Part shown: positions 1 through 8,237 of the stretch, in pieces
How the letters are laid out: each line of letters starts with the position of its first letter
Numbering within the stretch: position 1 is the stretch's first letter
DNA from: Candidatus Borkfalkia ceftriaxoniphila
GTDB taxonomy: Bacteria; Bacillota; Clostridia; Christensenellales; Borkfalkiaceae
NCBI RefSeq assembly: GCF_004134775.1
Contig: NZ_SDOZ01000002.1
Location: forward strand, 1,090,005 to 1,154,004
Reading direction: 5' to 3'
DNA length: 64,000 bases
Notes under the pieces: model-generated
Databases searched by the model: none
Told to the model about the DNA's origin: nothing
The model's input: only the letters and a program-made list of their open reading frames with translations
Translations under genes and position numbers: made by a program

Positions 1-1968
1 TATATGCGGCGGCTGGATCTGAAAAACGGCGTGATGAAACGCGAATACGATTTAATCACTTCCGCAAACAAGCGCTTACATATTTCTTTACAGCGTTTCG
101 CCTGTCAAAACGACGTGCATGTTCTCATGCACCGCGTCGAGATCTCTTCCGACGAAAAAATTTCCGTGCGTATCGAAACGCCTCTGTGCCTTCCCGCCCG
201 CGCGGACGGTATACGCAAGGAAGAAATCGGCGGCGATAACGCCGTCCGCCTGCATCTTTTATCCCTTTCGAGAAAGGACAACGCGCGGTCTATCGACTAT
301 CGTGCGGAAGTTTCCGCCTTCCGCGTCGCCTGCGCCCTCGAAGAACGCGCGCAGGGACTTTCGCTGCAAAAAGAGGACATGGCAGATTTATTCGTCAACG
401 TCTTTTCGGGCGAAACGGGAAAGGGCGTTTTGACTTTGGAACGCGCCGCGTCGTTCTATACCGACAGCGACTGCGACGAGCCGCTTTCCGCGGCGAAAAA
501 AAGCGCCGCCGCGGCGATCGGCAAAGGATTCGGCGGCTGCCTTGCGGAAAGCGAAACGTTATGGCAAAAATTTTGGGACAATGCCGATCTGCAGATCGAG
601 GGCGACCTCATGGTTCAGCAGGGCGTTCGGTTCAGTCTTTTCATGCTGCAGATTTCTGCGGGCAAGGACGGAAAAACCAACATCGGCGCCAACGGTCTCA
701 CGGGCACGGGCTATATGGGGCATACTTTCTGGGATACGGAAATATTTATGACGCCCGCGTTTTTGTACTCCTCGCCCGAAGTCGCAAAACAACTGCTTCT
801 GTACCGCTATAATATTCTGCCAAACGCGGAAAAGCGCGCCGCGGAAATGGACGATGTCGGCGCCCTGTATTCCTGGAATAGCATAAACGGCGAAGAGTGC
901 GGCCACGTGTTCGAGGCGGCGACCGCGCAATATCACCTCAACTGCGATATTTTTTACGCGATCAAGCGTTACTATCTCGCCACGGACGACTGGCAGTTTA
1001 TGAAGGATTACGGCATCGAAATGCTCGCGAAAACTTCCAAGTGCCTGTCCCACCGCGGAAACTTTATCGAACACAAGGGCGGCAAATTCTGTATCAACGG
1101 CATCTGCGGGCCCGACGAATACAATCCCGTCGTCAACAACAATCTCTATACCAACTGGCTCACGCGCGATCAATTTTACTTTACGTTGCAAATGCTCGAA
1201 AAACTGCGCGCGGAGGACGAAAGCGCCTATCTTCGCATGCTGAATTTGTGCGATTGCGACGAAAATGAACTTGCCCGCTGGAAAAGAGCCGCGGACAATA
1301 TGTATATCGCCTATGACGAAACGCTCGATCTGTATTTGCAGGACGACGATTTCCTCGATAAAGATCCCATCGACGTAGACGCGATCCCGCCCGAAAAACT
1401 TCCTCTTCTCACCCATCTGCACCCGCTCAACCTGTGGCGTTATCAGGTCATCAAACAGGCGGATATCGTATTGCTCATCTATTTATACAGCCATGAATTC
1501 ACGCGCGAGATGAAACGCAAGATCTTTGACTTTTACGAGCCGAAAACCATTCACGACAGTTCGCTGTCCGCGGGGATCCACTGTATCGTGGCGCAGGATA
1601 TCGGCTATGCGGCGGAGGCGTACGGGTATCTGAAACAGGCGGCGCGCATGGATCTGGACGACGTGAACAGGAACACTTTCAACGGCGTGCATTCCGCCTG
1701 TCAGGGGAGCGCGTACATGATGATCGTGAACGGGTTTGCGGGTATGCGCGACTACGGCGGCAAACTGCATTTCAAACCCGCGATTCCCGAAGGCTGGCAA
1801 AAGTATTCTTTTAAAATCGCTTACCGCGGCCGCCGCTTGCGCGTGACCGTGGAAAAAGAGAAAACGCAAATTTTACTTTCGGAAGGCGAGCCGATGGAAG
1901 TGGAAATCAACGGCAGAGCGGTCATGCTCTCGAAAGACCGACCGTATTGCTGCCGTACGGAGGACTGA
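1..1968 (+). CDS. GH65-family glycoside phosphorylase/hydrolase, 5' truncated
   Basis: This is the C-terminal ~655 residues of a glycoside hydrolase family 65 protein. That family mostly phosphorolyses alpha-linked disaccharides such as maltose, kojibiose or nigerose in the cytoplasm. The visible signatures are GYMGHTFWDTEIFM (about residues 237-250), the GPDEY...NNNLYTN block (about 371-386), HDSSLSAGIHCIVAQD (about 517-532), and a C-terminal beta-sandwich ending in LHFKPAIPEGW. The frame is open to base 1 and the family is usually 750-790 residues, so the first ATG at base 4 is probably internal and about 100 residues lie outside the window. No beta-phosphoglucomutase, the common partner of phosphorylases, is nearby. 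The substrate cannot be read from sequence. The stop lies 9 nt before the next gene. Confidence 0.85.
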   Translation, partial: YMRRLDLKNGVMKREYDLITSANKRLHISLQRFACQNDVHVLMHRVEISSDEKISVRIETPLCLPARADGIRKEEIGGDNAVRLHLLSLSRKDNARSIDYRAEVSAFRVACALEERAQGLSLQKEDMADLFVNVFSGETGKGVLTLERAASFYTDSDCDEPLSAAKKSAAAAIGKGFGGCLAESETLWQKFWDNADLQIEGDLMVQQGVRFSLFMLQISAGKDGKTNIGANGLTGTGYMGHTFWDTEIFMTPAFLYSSPEVAKQLLLYRYNILPNAEKRAAEMDDVGALYSWNSINGEECGHVFEAATAQYHLNCDIFYAIKRYYLATDDWQFMKDYGIEMLAKTSKCLSHRGNFIEHKGGKFCINGICGPDEYNPVVNNNLYTNWLTRDQFYFTLQMLEKLRAEDESAYLRMLNLCDCDENELARWKRAADNMYIAYDETLDLYLQDDDFLDKDPIDVDAIPPEKLPLLTHLHPLNLWRYQVIKQADIVLLIYLYSHEFTREMKRKIFDFYEPKTIHDSSLSAGIHCIVAQDIGYAAEAYGYLKQAARMDLDDVNRNTFNGVHSACQGSAYMMIVNGFAGMRDYGGKLHFKPAIPEGWQKYSFKIAYRGRRLRVTVEKEKTQILLSEGEPMEVEINGRAVMLSKDRPYCCRTED

Positions 1969-1977
1969 AAACGACTG

Positions 1978-4041
1978 ATGGATAGAAAGGCAGAATGGAT
2001 ATGGCATAACGGCGATTACGAGATACGGCAACTCAATGCGTGCCTGACTTCCCGCTACGAAAGGGAGGTGTTCGTGCCGCCCTTCTGGCATACGGACGAT
2101 TTTTGTAAAAACGTGAAATTTATACGGCGCTTTACGCTTTCGAAGCCCGAGCGGTTGGAAATTCGCGCAAACGGAAAGTTCAACGTGATCGTGAATCGGA
2201 TACAGGCGCCCGAAAACGCTTACATACGCGAATTTCAAGGTTTTGTGGATCTTCGGGCGGGCGAATACGAACTGATCGTTTCCGTATATAACGAAAAAGA
2301 AATTCCCGCGCTGTACGTCAACGGCGAAACGGTGCGCTCGGACGAGCAATTTCTCACCACTTCCAACGATTTTCGGTATTCGGCGGCGGGGTGCGACGGG
2401 CTGACCGATCCCGAATCGCCGCCGGGGCCGTTTCGTTTCCGTTACGAAGACGTAGATTTCGATATTTTGCGGAAGGATAAAGATTCGCTCCTTCTCGACT
2501 GCCGCCGCGAGATGATGGGCGTGGTGAATTTGGAATCGTGCGAGGGCGAAGGGCTTGTACATATCTGGTACGGCGAAAGCCTTGCGGAGGCGACGGACAA
2601 AGAGAATTGCGAACTGACGGACGAACTGGATTTTCCCGTACAGACGCGCCCCGAAGTCGGCAAGGCGTTCCGCTACGTCCATCTGCACGGCGAGGGAGTC
2701 GATCTGACCAACCTGAAAGTACTGCGCGAATTCGTGCCGCAGGCGCGGAGCGCAAAATTTTCCTGTTCGGATGAAAAACTGGAAAAAATTTACGCGGTGG
2801 CGCTGGATACGCTGGCGCTCAATACCCGCGAATTTTTCCTCGACGGCATCAAGCGCGACCGCTGGCTGTGGGCGGGCGACGCCTATCAGGCGTTTCTGAT
2901 GAACTATTATTCCTTTTTCGATCTGAAAACCGAACGCCGCACGATCACGGCGCTCGCGGGTAAGCCGCCCGTGGTGCATTTCATGAACCATATCATGGAA
3001 TACTCTTTTTACTGGATCATCGGGCTGTACGATTTTTATATGTACGCAGGCGACGAAAATTATTTGCGCCGCATGATCCCCACCGCGCGGCGCATCATCG
3101 AATTTGCGCGCACGCGCAAGACGGAAAGCGGCATGATCGAGGGCAAAGAGGGCGACTGGGTGTTCGTCGACTGGGCGAATATCGACAACCGCGGCGAAGT
3201 CGCCGCAGAACAGATCATCTATCTCAAAGCGCTCGAAACCATGCAGAAACTGTGCGGGATCTCTGGCGACGATCCCGAAGAATACCGCGAGGAATACGAG
3301 GCCTTGAAAAAAGTGCTGTTCGATACCCTGTGGGACGAAGAGCGGGGGGTGTTCTATTATTCGCGGTACCAAGGGAAACTGAACCCCGCGATCAAAAAGC
3401 ACCCGCATATTTTCGCGTTGTATTTCGGTATTCTGGACGACGAAAAGAAAAAGAAAGTCATTCAAAACGTGCTTTTGAACGACGAAGCGGAAAAGATCGT
3501 CACGCCGTTCATGCGCTTTTTCGAGTTGAGCGCGCTGTGCCTTGCGGGCGAGACCGACTTCGTATATCACGAGATCTTGCAATACTGGGGCGGCATGATC
3601 GACGAGGGCGCCACGAGTTTTTGGGAATTATACGACAAAAACGAGCGCGGCGACGATAAATACGCCATGTATAACCGCAAGTACGGAAAGAGTTTATGTC
3701 ATGCCTGGGGCGCCAGCCCGTTGTATCTTCTCGGGCGCTATCTCATCGGACTGGAACCGACGAAACCCGCCTATGAAGAATACAGATTGTGCCCGAAACT
3801 CGTGCGCTTATCCTCGTACAGCGCGACGCTTCCGCTCCGCGACGGAGATATCCGCATCGAGAGCGCAAAAGATACGCTGACCGTTTATGCGGAAAAGACC
3901 GACGGCGAACTGTGGCTCAGCGATGCGCTTTTCGATACGGAAGGCTGGGACGAGGCGCGCGGGGGATATAAAATTTTCAAACTGAGGGGCGGAGTGCTGC
4001 GTACCGTTGCCGCCCGCAAAAAAATAAAAGGGGAGGACTGA
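1978..4041 (+). CDS. GH78-like alpha-L-rhamnosidase (six-hairpin glycosidase)
   Basis: A 687-residue protein without a signal peptide, so probably cytoplasmic. Residues ~1-280 form beta-sandwich modules. The (alpha/alpha)6 catalytic barrel follows, with the GH78-type segment DGIKRDRWLWAGD (about 289-301, rich in the acidic residues used by the family), GDWVFVDWANID, and SFWELYDKNERGDDKY (about 547-562). A small C-terminal beta domain closes the protein. GH78 enzymes release terminal L-rhamnose from plant glycans and glycosides by inversion. The gene sits 9 nt after the GH65 gene and 3 nt before a permease gene, so it is part of one operon. Several GH78 subgroups have other specificities, so the family call is firmer than the substrate. 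Confidence 0.82.
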   Translation: MDRKAEWIWHNGDYEIRQLNACLTSRYEREVFVPPFWHTDDFCKNVKFIRRFTLSKPERLEIRANGKFNVIVNRIQAPENAYIREFQGFVDLRAGEYELIVSVYNEKEIPALYVNGETVRSDEQFLTTSNDFRYSAAGCDGLTDPESPPGPFRFRYEDVDFDILRKDKDSLLLDCRREMMGVVNLESCEGEGLVHIWYGESLAEATDKENCELTDELDFPVQTRPEVGKAFRYVHLHGEGVDLTNLKVLREFVPQARSAKFSCSDEKLEKIYAVALDTLALNTREFFLDGIKRDRWLWAGDAYQAFLMNYYSFFDLKTERRTITALAGKPPVVHFMNHIMEYSFYWIIGLYDFYMYAGDENYLRRMIPTARRIIEFARTRKTESGMIEGKEGDWVFVDWANIDNRGEVAAEQIIYLKALETMQKLCGISGDDPEEYREEYEALKKVLFDTLWDEERGVFYYSRYQGKLNPAIKKHPHIFALYFGILDDEKKKKVIQNVLLNDEAEKIVTPFMRFFELSALCLAGETDFVYHEILQYWGGMIDEGATSFWELYDKNERGDDKYAMYNRKYGKSLCHAWGASPLYLLGRYLIGLEPTKPAYEEYRLCPKLVRLSSYSATLPLRDGDIRIESAKDTLTVYAEKTDGELWLSDALFDTEGWDEARGGYKIFKLRGGVLRTVAARKKIKGED

Positions 4042-4044
4042 TCT

Positions 4045-5556
4045 ATGGAGCGAGCGATCGAGCGCGGCGCGGCCGCGCAAAGCGCGCCTGCGCCCCGGAA
4101 ACTCACCGCGCAGACGATCAAAGCCGCCATTGCGGCGGGCGTCAGCCTCGTTTGCCTTGTCTGCCTGTTGGCGGCGGGCGTCGTGGGGCGGGAACTTGCC
4201 GATATCGGCGTAAACGGCGCCTTCTCGGGCGCTGCCGTGATCGGCGCGCTCTTTCAGGGCGGTAAACTGAGTTATTCTTATCTCGTAGACGGTGAAAAGA
4301 TCTTTGTCACGGCATATTTGCCGACGGCGATCGGCGTGTTGCTGACCTTGTGTATCGCGCTGTTTCTGGCGCTGTTTCTGTATCAGGCAGCGCTCGTCGT
4401 ACTTTTCAGAAAGCGCGGCGAAGATAACGCGGCGCGTCTCAACGCCATCGGCGGCTGGGCGGGGATCGGACTGGGATTTTTGTGCCTTGTCGTCTATGCG
4501 CTGCTCATAACCCTCAATATACCGACTACCTATCTCGTGACGGCGGGATTGGAAGACGTTGCCGTGCAGGCCGCCTTTTACAAGGTGTTTTCTCCCTCGG
4601 TCATCTGGCTGGTGCTATGCCCCGTCTGCATCGTCGCGGGCATGATCCAGCGCAAGATCGATTCCGCGCAGGTAGTTCTTCTGAAAAGGTACATTCCCTC
4701 GTATCTGTTTATGGTCTTTCCGCTACTTCTCATCGCGGTTTTCAATCTCTATCCCATCGTGCTGCAAACGGTGCTCTCCTTTAAGGACTACTCGTTGGGA
4801 ACGGGCATTTTCAACAGTCCGTGGGTGGGCATGGCGAATTTCAAGGAAATATTTCTCAGCCCCGAAATGCTGCGCGTCATCGGAAACACGTTGTATATAT
4901 CGCTTTTAAAACTCATCGGCGCGACGGTGCCGCCCTTGCTTTTGTCTATCTTTCTGTACGACATGCGCATGATGCGCGCCAAAAAGGTCGTACAGACAAT
5001 CGTCTATATCCCGCACTTTTTCAGTTGGGTCATCATTTACGCCATCACCTACGCGTTTTTGAACGAAGAGGGGCTTTTAAGCACCTGGCTGGGTACGAGT
5101 TCGAGTATTCTGACCGATCCCGACTGGTTTATTTTCATCGTCGTCCTCACGAATATCTGGAAGGAGTTGGGCTGGGGCACGATATTATATCTCGCGGCGC
5201 TCTCTTCCGTGCCGCCCGAATTGTACGAAGCCGCCAAACTCGACGGCGCGGGCCCGTGGCAGCGCGTGTGGCGCATCACTCTTCCGAGCATTCTGCCCAT
5301 CGTCATGTACCTTCTCATCATCAATCTGGGGCAGATCCTCAAAAACGCGGGCGGCGAACAGTTGCTGTTGTTTGCCAACGCCGTCACCAAGCCCAAAGCC
5401 ATGGTCATCGACACCTGGCTGTACTGGTCGAGTCTGGGCGAACTGAAATATTCGCTTGGCGCGGCGATGTCCTTCTTCCAGGCTGCGGTCGGCATGGTGC
5501 TCGTGTACGGCTGCAATAAACTCTCGAAAAAGACCACGGGCATCGGTATGTGGTAA
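4045..5556 (+). CDS. ABC sugar importer permease (LplB type) with extra N-terminal membrane domain
   Basis: A 503-residue permease. Residues ~213-503 match the LplB/carbohydrate-permease type: start segment YIPSYLFMVFPLLLIAVF, and the EAA loop around LYEAAKLDGAGPWQRVWRITLP that docks the ATPase. The first ~210 residues are unusual and hold about four hydrophobic segments (roughly 25-50, 90-125, 135-165 and 180-205), where normal relatives have 290-330 residues in total. The start ATG follows a GGGGAGGA ribosome binding site by a few bases. The next genes are the partner permease and the binding lipoprotein, so this is the first membrane subunit of importer 1. Confidence 0.88.
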   Translation: MERAIERGAAAQSAPAPRKLTAQTIKAAIAAGVSLVCLVCLLAAGVVGRELADIGVNGAFSGAAVIGALFQGGKLSYSYLVDGEKIFVTAYLPTAIGVLLTLCIALFLALFLYQAALVVLFRKRGEDNAARLNAIGGWAGIGLGFLCLVVYALLITLNIPTTYLVTAGLEDVAVQAAFYKVFSPSVIWLVLCPVCIVAGMIQRKIDSAQVVLLKRYIPSYLFMVFPLLLIAVFNLYPIVLQTVLSFKDYSLGTGIFNSPWVGMANFKEIFLSPEMLRVIGNTLYISLLKLIGATVPPLLLSIFLYDMRMMRAKKVVQTIVYIPHFFSWVIIYAITYAFLNEEGLLSTWLGTSSSILTDPDWFIFIVVLTNIWKELGWGTILYLAALSSVPPELYEAAKLDGAGPWQRVWRITLPSILPIVMYLLIINLGQILKNAGGEQLLLFANAVTKPKAMVIDTWLYWSSLGELKYSLGAAMSFFQAAVGMVLVYGCNKLSKKTTGIGMW

Positions 5557-5567
5557 GGAGGGGAAGT

Positions 5568-6488
5568 ATGCAGGAAAAAAAGAAAAAGCCGTTGTTTTCG
5601 GCAAAGTTTCACGAAAACCTCTACCAGGTCATCTGCACCGCCGTCTGCTTTCTGGTCGCGGCGCTGTGCATCTATCCGCTCTTATACACGCTGGCGGTTT
5701 CTTTCGCCAAGCCCGAGGACATCAACTATTCGTTCCTCATTCCCATCCCCACGAAAGTGACGCTGTATTCTTACATACAGGTATTCACCGTCAGTTCGTT
5801 TCTGGGGCGAGCGATCGCGGTATCCGTATTCCGAACGGCGGTGGGAACGGTTCTGAGCGTGCTTTTGACCGCCATTCTCGCCTACGCGATGGCGCGCAAA
5901 AATCTGCCCGGGCGGCGGTACTTCATGTATCTGATGATCTTCATCATCATTTTCAACGGCGGTCTGATTCCCACCTATCTCGTAGTTAAGAGCGTGGGGC
6001 TTCTGGATAACATCTGGGTATATATCTTCCCGAACCTCATCAACGCCTGGAACGTCATCATCATCAAGCAGTCGATGGAGGGGATCCCCGCGGAGGTGGA
6101 GGAATCCGCCATGCTCGACGGCGTGAACGACTGGCAGAATTTTTCCGCCGTCGTTCTCCCGATGTCCATGCCCGTCATCGCGGCGATCAGTATTTTCACC
6201 CTTGTTTTCCAGTGGAACAGTTGGTACGACGCGATGCTCTACGTATCTCCCGCGGCATCGCATCTGTGGCCGCTGCAATATTACGCGACCATTTCAATGA
6301 ACAATCTCAACCAGGTCAACAATGCCGATATCGGAAGTCTGGAAAATATTTTGGGTATCAAGGACGTGGACAATATGTCCATCAAAATGGCGCTCACCAT
6401 CGTCACAACGCTGCCCATTCTGTGTATCTATCCGTTCTTTCAAAAGTATTTCACCAAGGGCGTTTACCTTGGTGCGGTAAAAGGATAA
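5568..6488 (+). CDS. ABC sugar importer permease (YtcP/LplC type)
   Basis: A 306-residue inner-membrane permease, the second transmembrane subunit of importer 1. It has six predicted hydrophobic segments and the EAA-type loop VEESAMLDGVNDWQNFSAVVLP, and ends with the typical FFQKYFTKGVYLGAVKG tail. A GTG at 5550 is in frame, but it lies inside the preceding gene's last codons and the AAGGAGGGG ribosome binding site is only correctly placed for the ATG at 5568. I chose the latter. It lies between the first permease and the solute-binding lipoprotein. Confidence 0.9.
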   Translation: MQEKKKKPLFSAKFHENLYQVICTAVCFLVAALCIYPLLYTLAVSFAKPEDINYSFLIPIPTKVTLYSYIQVFTVSSFLGRAIAVSVFRTAVGTVLSVLLTAILAYAMARKNLPGRRYFMYLMIFIIIFNGGLIPTYLVVKSVGLLDNIWVYIFPNLINAWNVIIIKQSMEGIPAEVEESAMLDGVNDWQNFSAVVLPMSMPVIAAISIFTLVFQWNSWYDAMLYVSPAASHLWPLQYYATISMNNLNQVNNADIGSLENILGIKDVDNMSIKMALTIVTTLPILCIYPFFQKYFTKGVYLGAVKG

Positions 6489-6500
6489 AAAGGAGGTTTT

Positions 6501-8213
6501 ATGAAAAAGATCATCACATTGCTTTTAGGGCTCGTTCTCGTATGCGGTTTTGCTGGCTGCGGCGGGAGCGGAACAGGGGGCGGGAACAACGCGCAGAAGA
6601 TCAACATCCTGTTTTCGGGCTGGGTCAATACGCCCACCACGGCGGACGATCCCTACCGCGCGTACATCGCCGAAAATTACGGGCTGAACGTGCAACTCAA
6701 TGCCAACAGCGATTTTGAAAACGCGGCGATCATGGCGTTCAACTCTACCGAGAACCGTCCCGACATCATCAGTTTTCCCAGTTATACGAGTTATCGTAAA
6801 TTTTTCAAACAGGGAGTGCTTCTGGACGATTGGACGCCGTATCTGCAGTATATGCCCAATTTTTCCAAATCGCTGAACGCGCAGTCGCAGGCGGCTTCCA
6901 AAGCGGTGTTTACCGACGGAGAGAAACTGACCGCGCTGTGGACGCCCGCCGATCCGCCCACATGGTCGTTGAAACTCAGAGAGGACTGGCTGGATATGTA
7001 CCGCAAAGACAAGGCCAAGGAAGAGACCTGGGCGCCGACCACGCCCGACGATCTGCTCGATTTCGCGCGGTGGATAGACGCGCAGAAAAAGGCGGGCGTG
7101 AAAGAGTTCGAAGACGCGTACGCATTTTCCACCGCGGGCGGCGGAAATTCTCTGGGCGTTCTCGGCACCTGGATGCCTCTCATGTTCGGCTCCGTGACCG
7201 TCGCGCCCTACGGCTTTTACGTGGATAAGAACGGCGAAGTGCAGTTCGGTACCACCGACGGCTCTTATAAGGAATTTCTGGATTATTTCAAGATCATCGT
7301 CGAAGAACAGCTCATCGAGCCGGCCTGGTTCACGCAGCAGTATGCGGAGCGCAAGCGTACGTACGCGGGCAAGATCGGCATCGAGTGGATGCCTGGCGAG
7401 ATCACCAAAAACACGCAGGCGGAATTCAACGACAAAAAGATCACCTACGCCCAGCGCGGCATGACGCCGCCCGAGGGCAAGAGCGAAAACGACGTCATCG
7501 ACGCGACCGATTTGTGGAAGACGTACGCTCTTCCCAAAAAGCAGGGCACGGAGAACGAGCGCGCGGGCTATATGCCCGGCACGGGGCTCGCGGGTAAGGT
7601 CATCACCGTATCCAAGGCCACGGCGCAGTCGAAGAGCAAAATGGAAAAAATATGTAAACTCATCGACGATCTCTATTGCTATTTCGATGAAGAAACGGGC
7701 GAATACAAGCGGGGCGAGGCATACGACGCGCTGCGCTGGGGCGTCGGCATCGAAAAAAATCTGCAATTCCAGAAAATCGAGGGCAGCCCGCAGGTGTATA
7801 TCTGCACCAGTTCCGAACGCGCGGGATTTACCGAAAAATATTACAAGGAAAAGCAAAACGGCGCGTGGGACTGGGGCGCGTGGTTCTCTTCCACCAACGA
7901 CGGCGTCATCAGCGCGGACGAACCGCACGTGAACGCGTTGGTCTTGAAGATCGCGGAGCACGACAATCTGACCGCGAATATGCCTTCGCTGCCGCAGATC
8001 GGCGATTACGTCAGTCTTGACGCGAGTCTTTTGAGCGACATGACGAGCGATATGGTTTCGTTCGAGTACAGATACGTAAACAGCAAATGGAGCGCCGAAA
8101 ACGCACAGAAGGAGTACGATTCTTACGTGAAAAAATGGAACTCCACCCTGCACGGCCAGGAATTTCTCGCCGCCGCAAAAACGCAGTTTACGGAACTTGG
8201 ACTCATCGGATAA
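6501..8213 (+). CDS. Extracellular sugar-binding lipoprotein of importer 1
   Basis: A 570-residue family-1-like extracellular solute-binding protein of the LplA/large oligosaccharide-binding type. The N-terminal signal peptide ends in a lipobox (GFAGC, about residues 16-20), so the mature protein should be lipid-anchored on the outer face of the membrane. It captures oligosaccharides and hands them to the permease pair encoded directly upstream. An ideal AAGGAGG lies 6-7 bases before the ATG. The length, above the ~430 of MalE-type proteins, fits the LplABC/YtcQ class. The ligand is unknown. Confidence 0.88.
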   Translation: MKKIITLLLGLVLVCGFAGCGGSGTGGGNNAQKINILFSGWVNTPTTADDPYRAYIAENYGLNVQLNANSDFENAAIMAFNSTENRPDIISFPSYTSYRKFFKQGVLLDDWTPYLQYMPNFSKSLNAQSQAASKAVFTDGEKLTALWTPADPPTWSLKLREDWLDMYRKDKAKEETWAPTTPDDLLDFARWIDAQKKAGVKEFEDAYAFSTAGGGNSLGVLGTWMPLMFGSVTVAPYGFYVDKNGEVQFGTTDGSYKEFLDYFKIIVEEQLIEPAWFTQQYAERKRTYAGKIGIEWMPGEITKNTQAEFNDKKITYAQRGMTPPEGKSENDVIDATDLWKTYALPKKQGTENERAGYMPGTGLAGKVITVSKATAQSKSKMEKICKLIDDLYCYFDEETGEYKRGEAYDALRWGVGIEKNLQFQKIEGSPQVYICTSSERAGFTEKYYKEKQNGAWDWGAWFSSTNDGVISADEPHVNALVLKIAEHDNLTANMPSLPQIGDYVSLDASLLSDMTSDMVSFEYRYVNSKWSAENAQKEYDSYVKKWNSTLHGQEFLAAAKTQFTELGLIG

Positions 8214-8237
8214 ATGTAAAATATGAGGAGGAATCAG

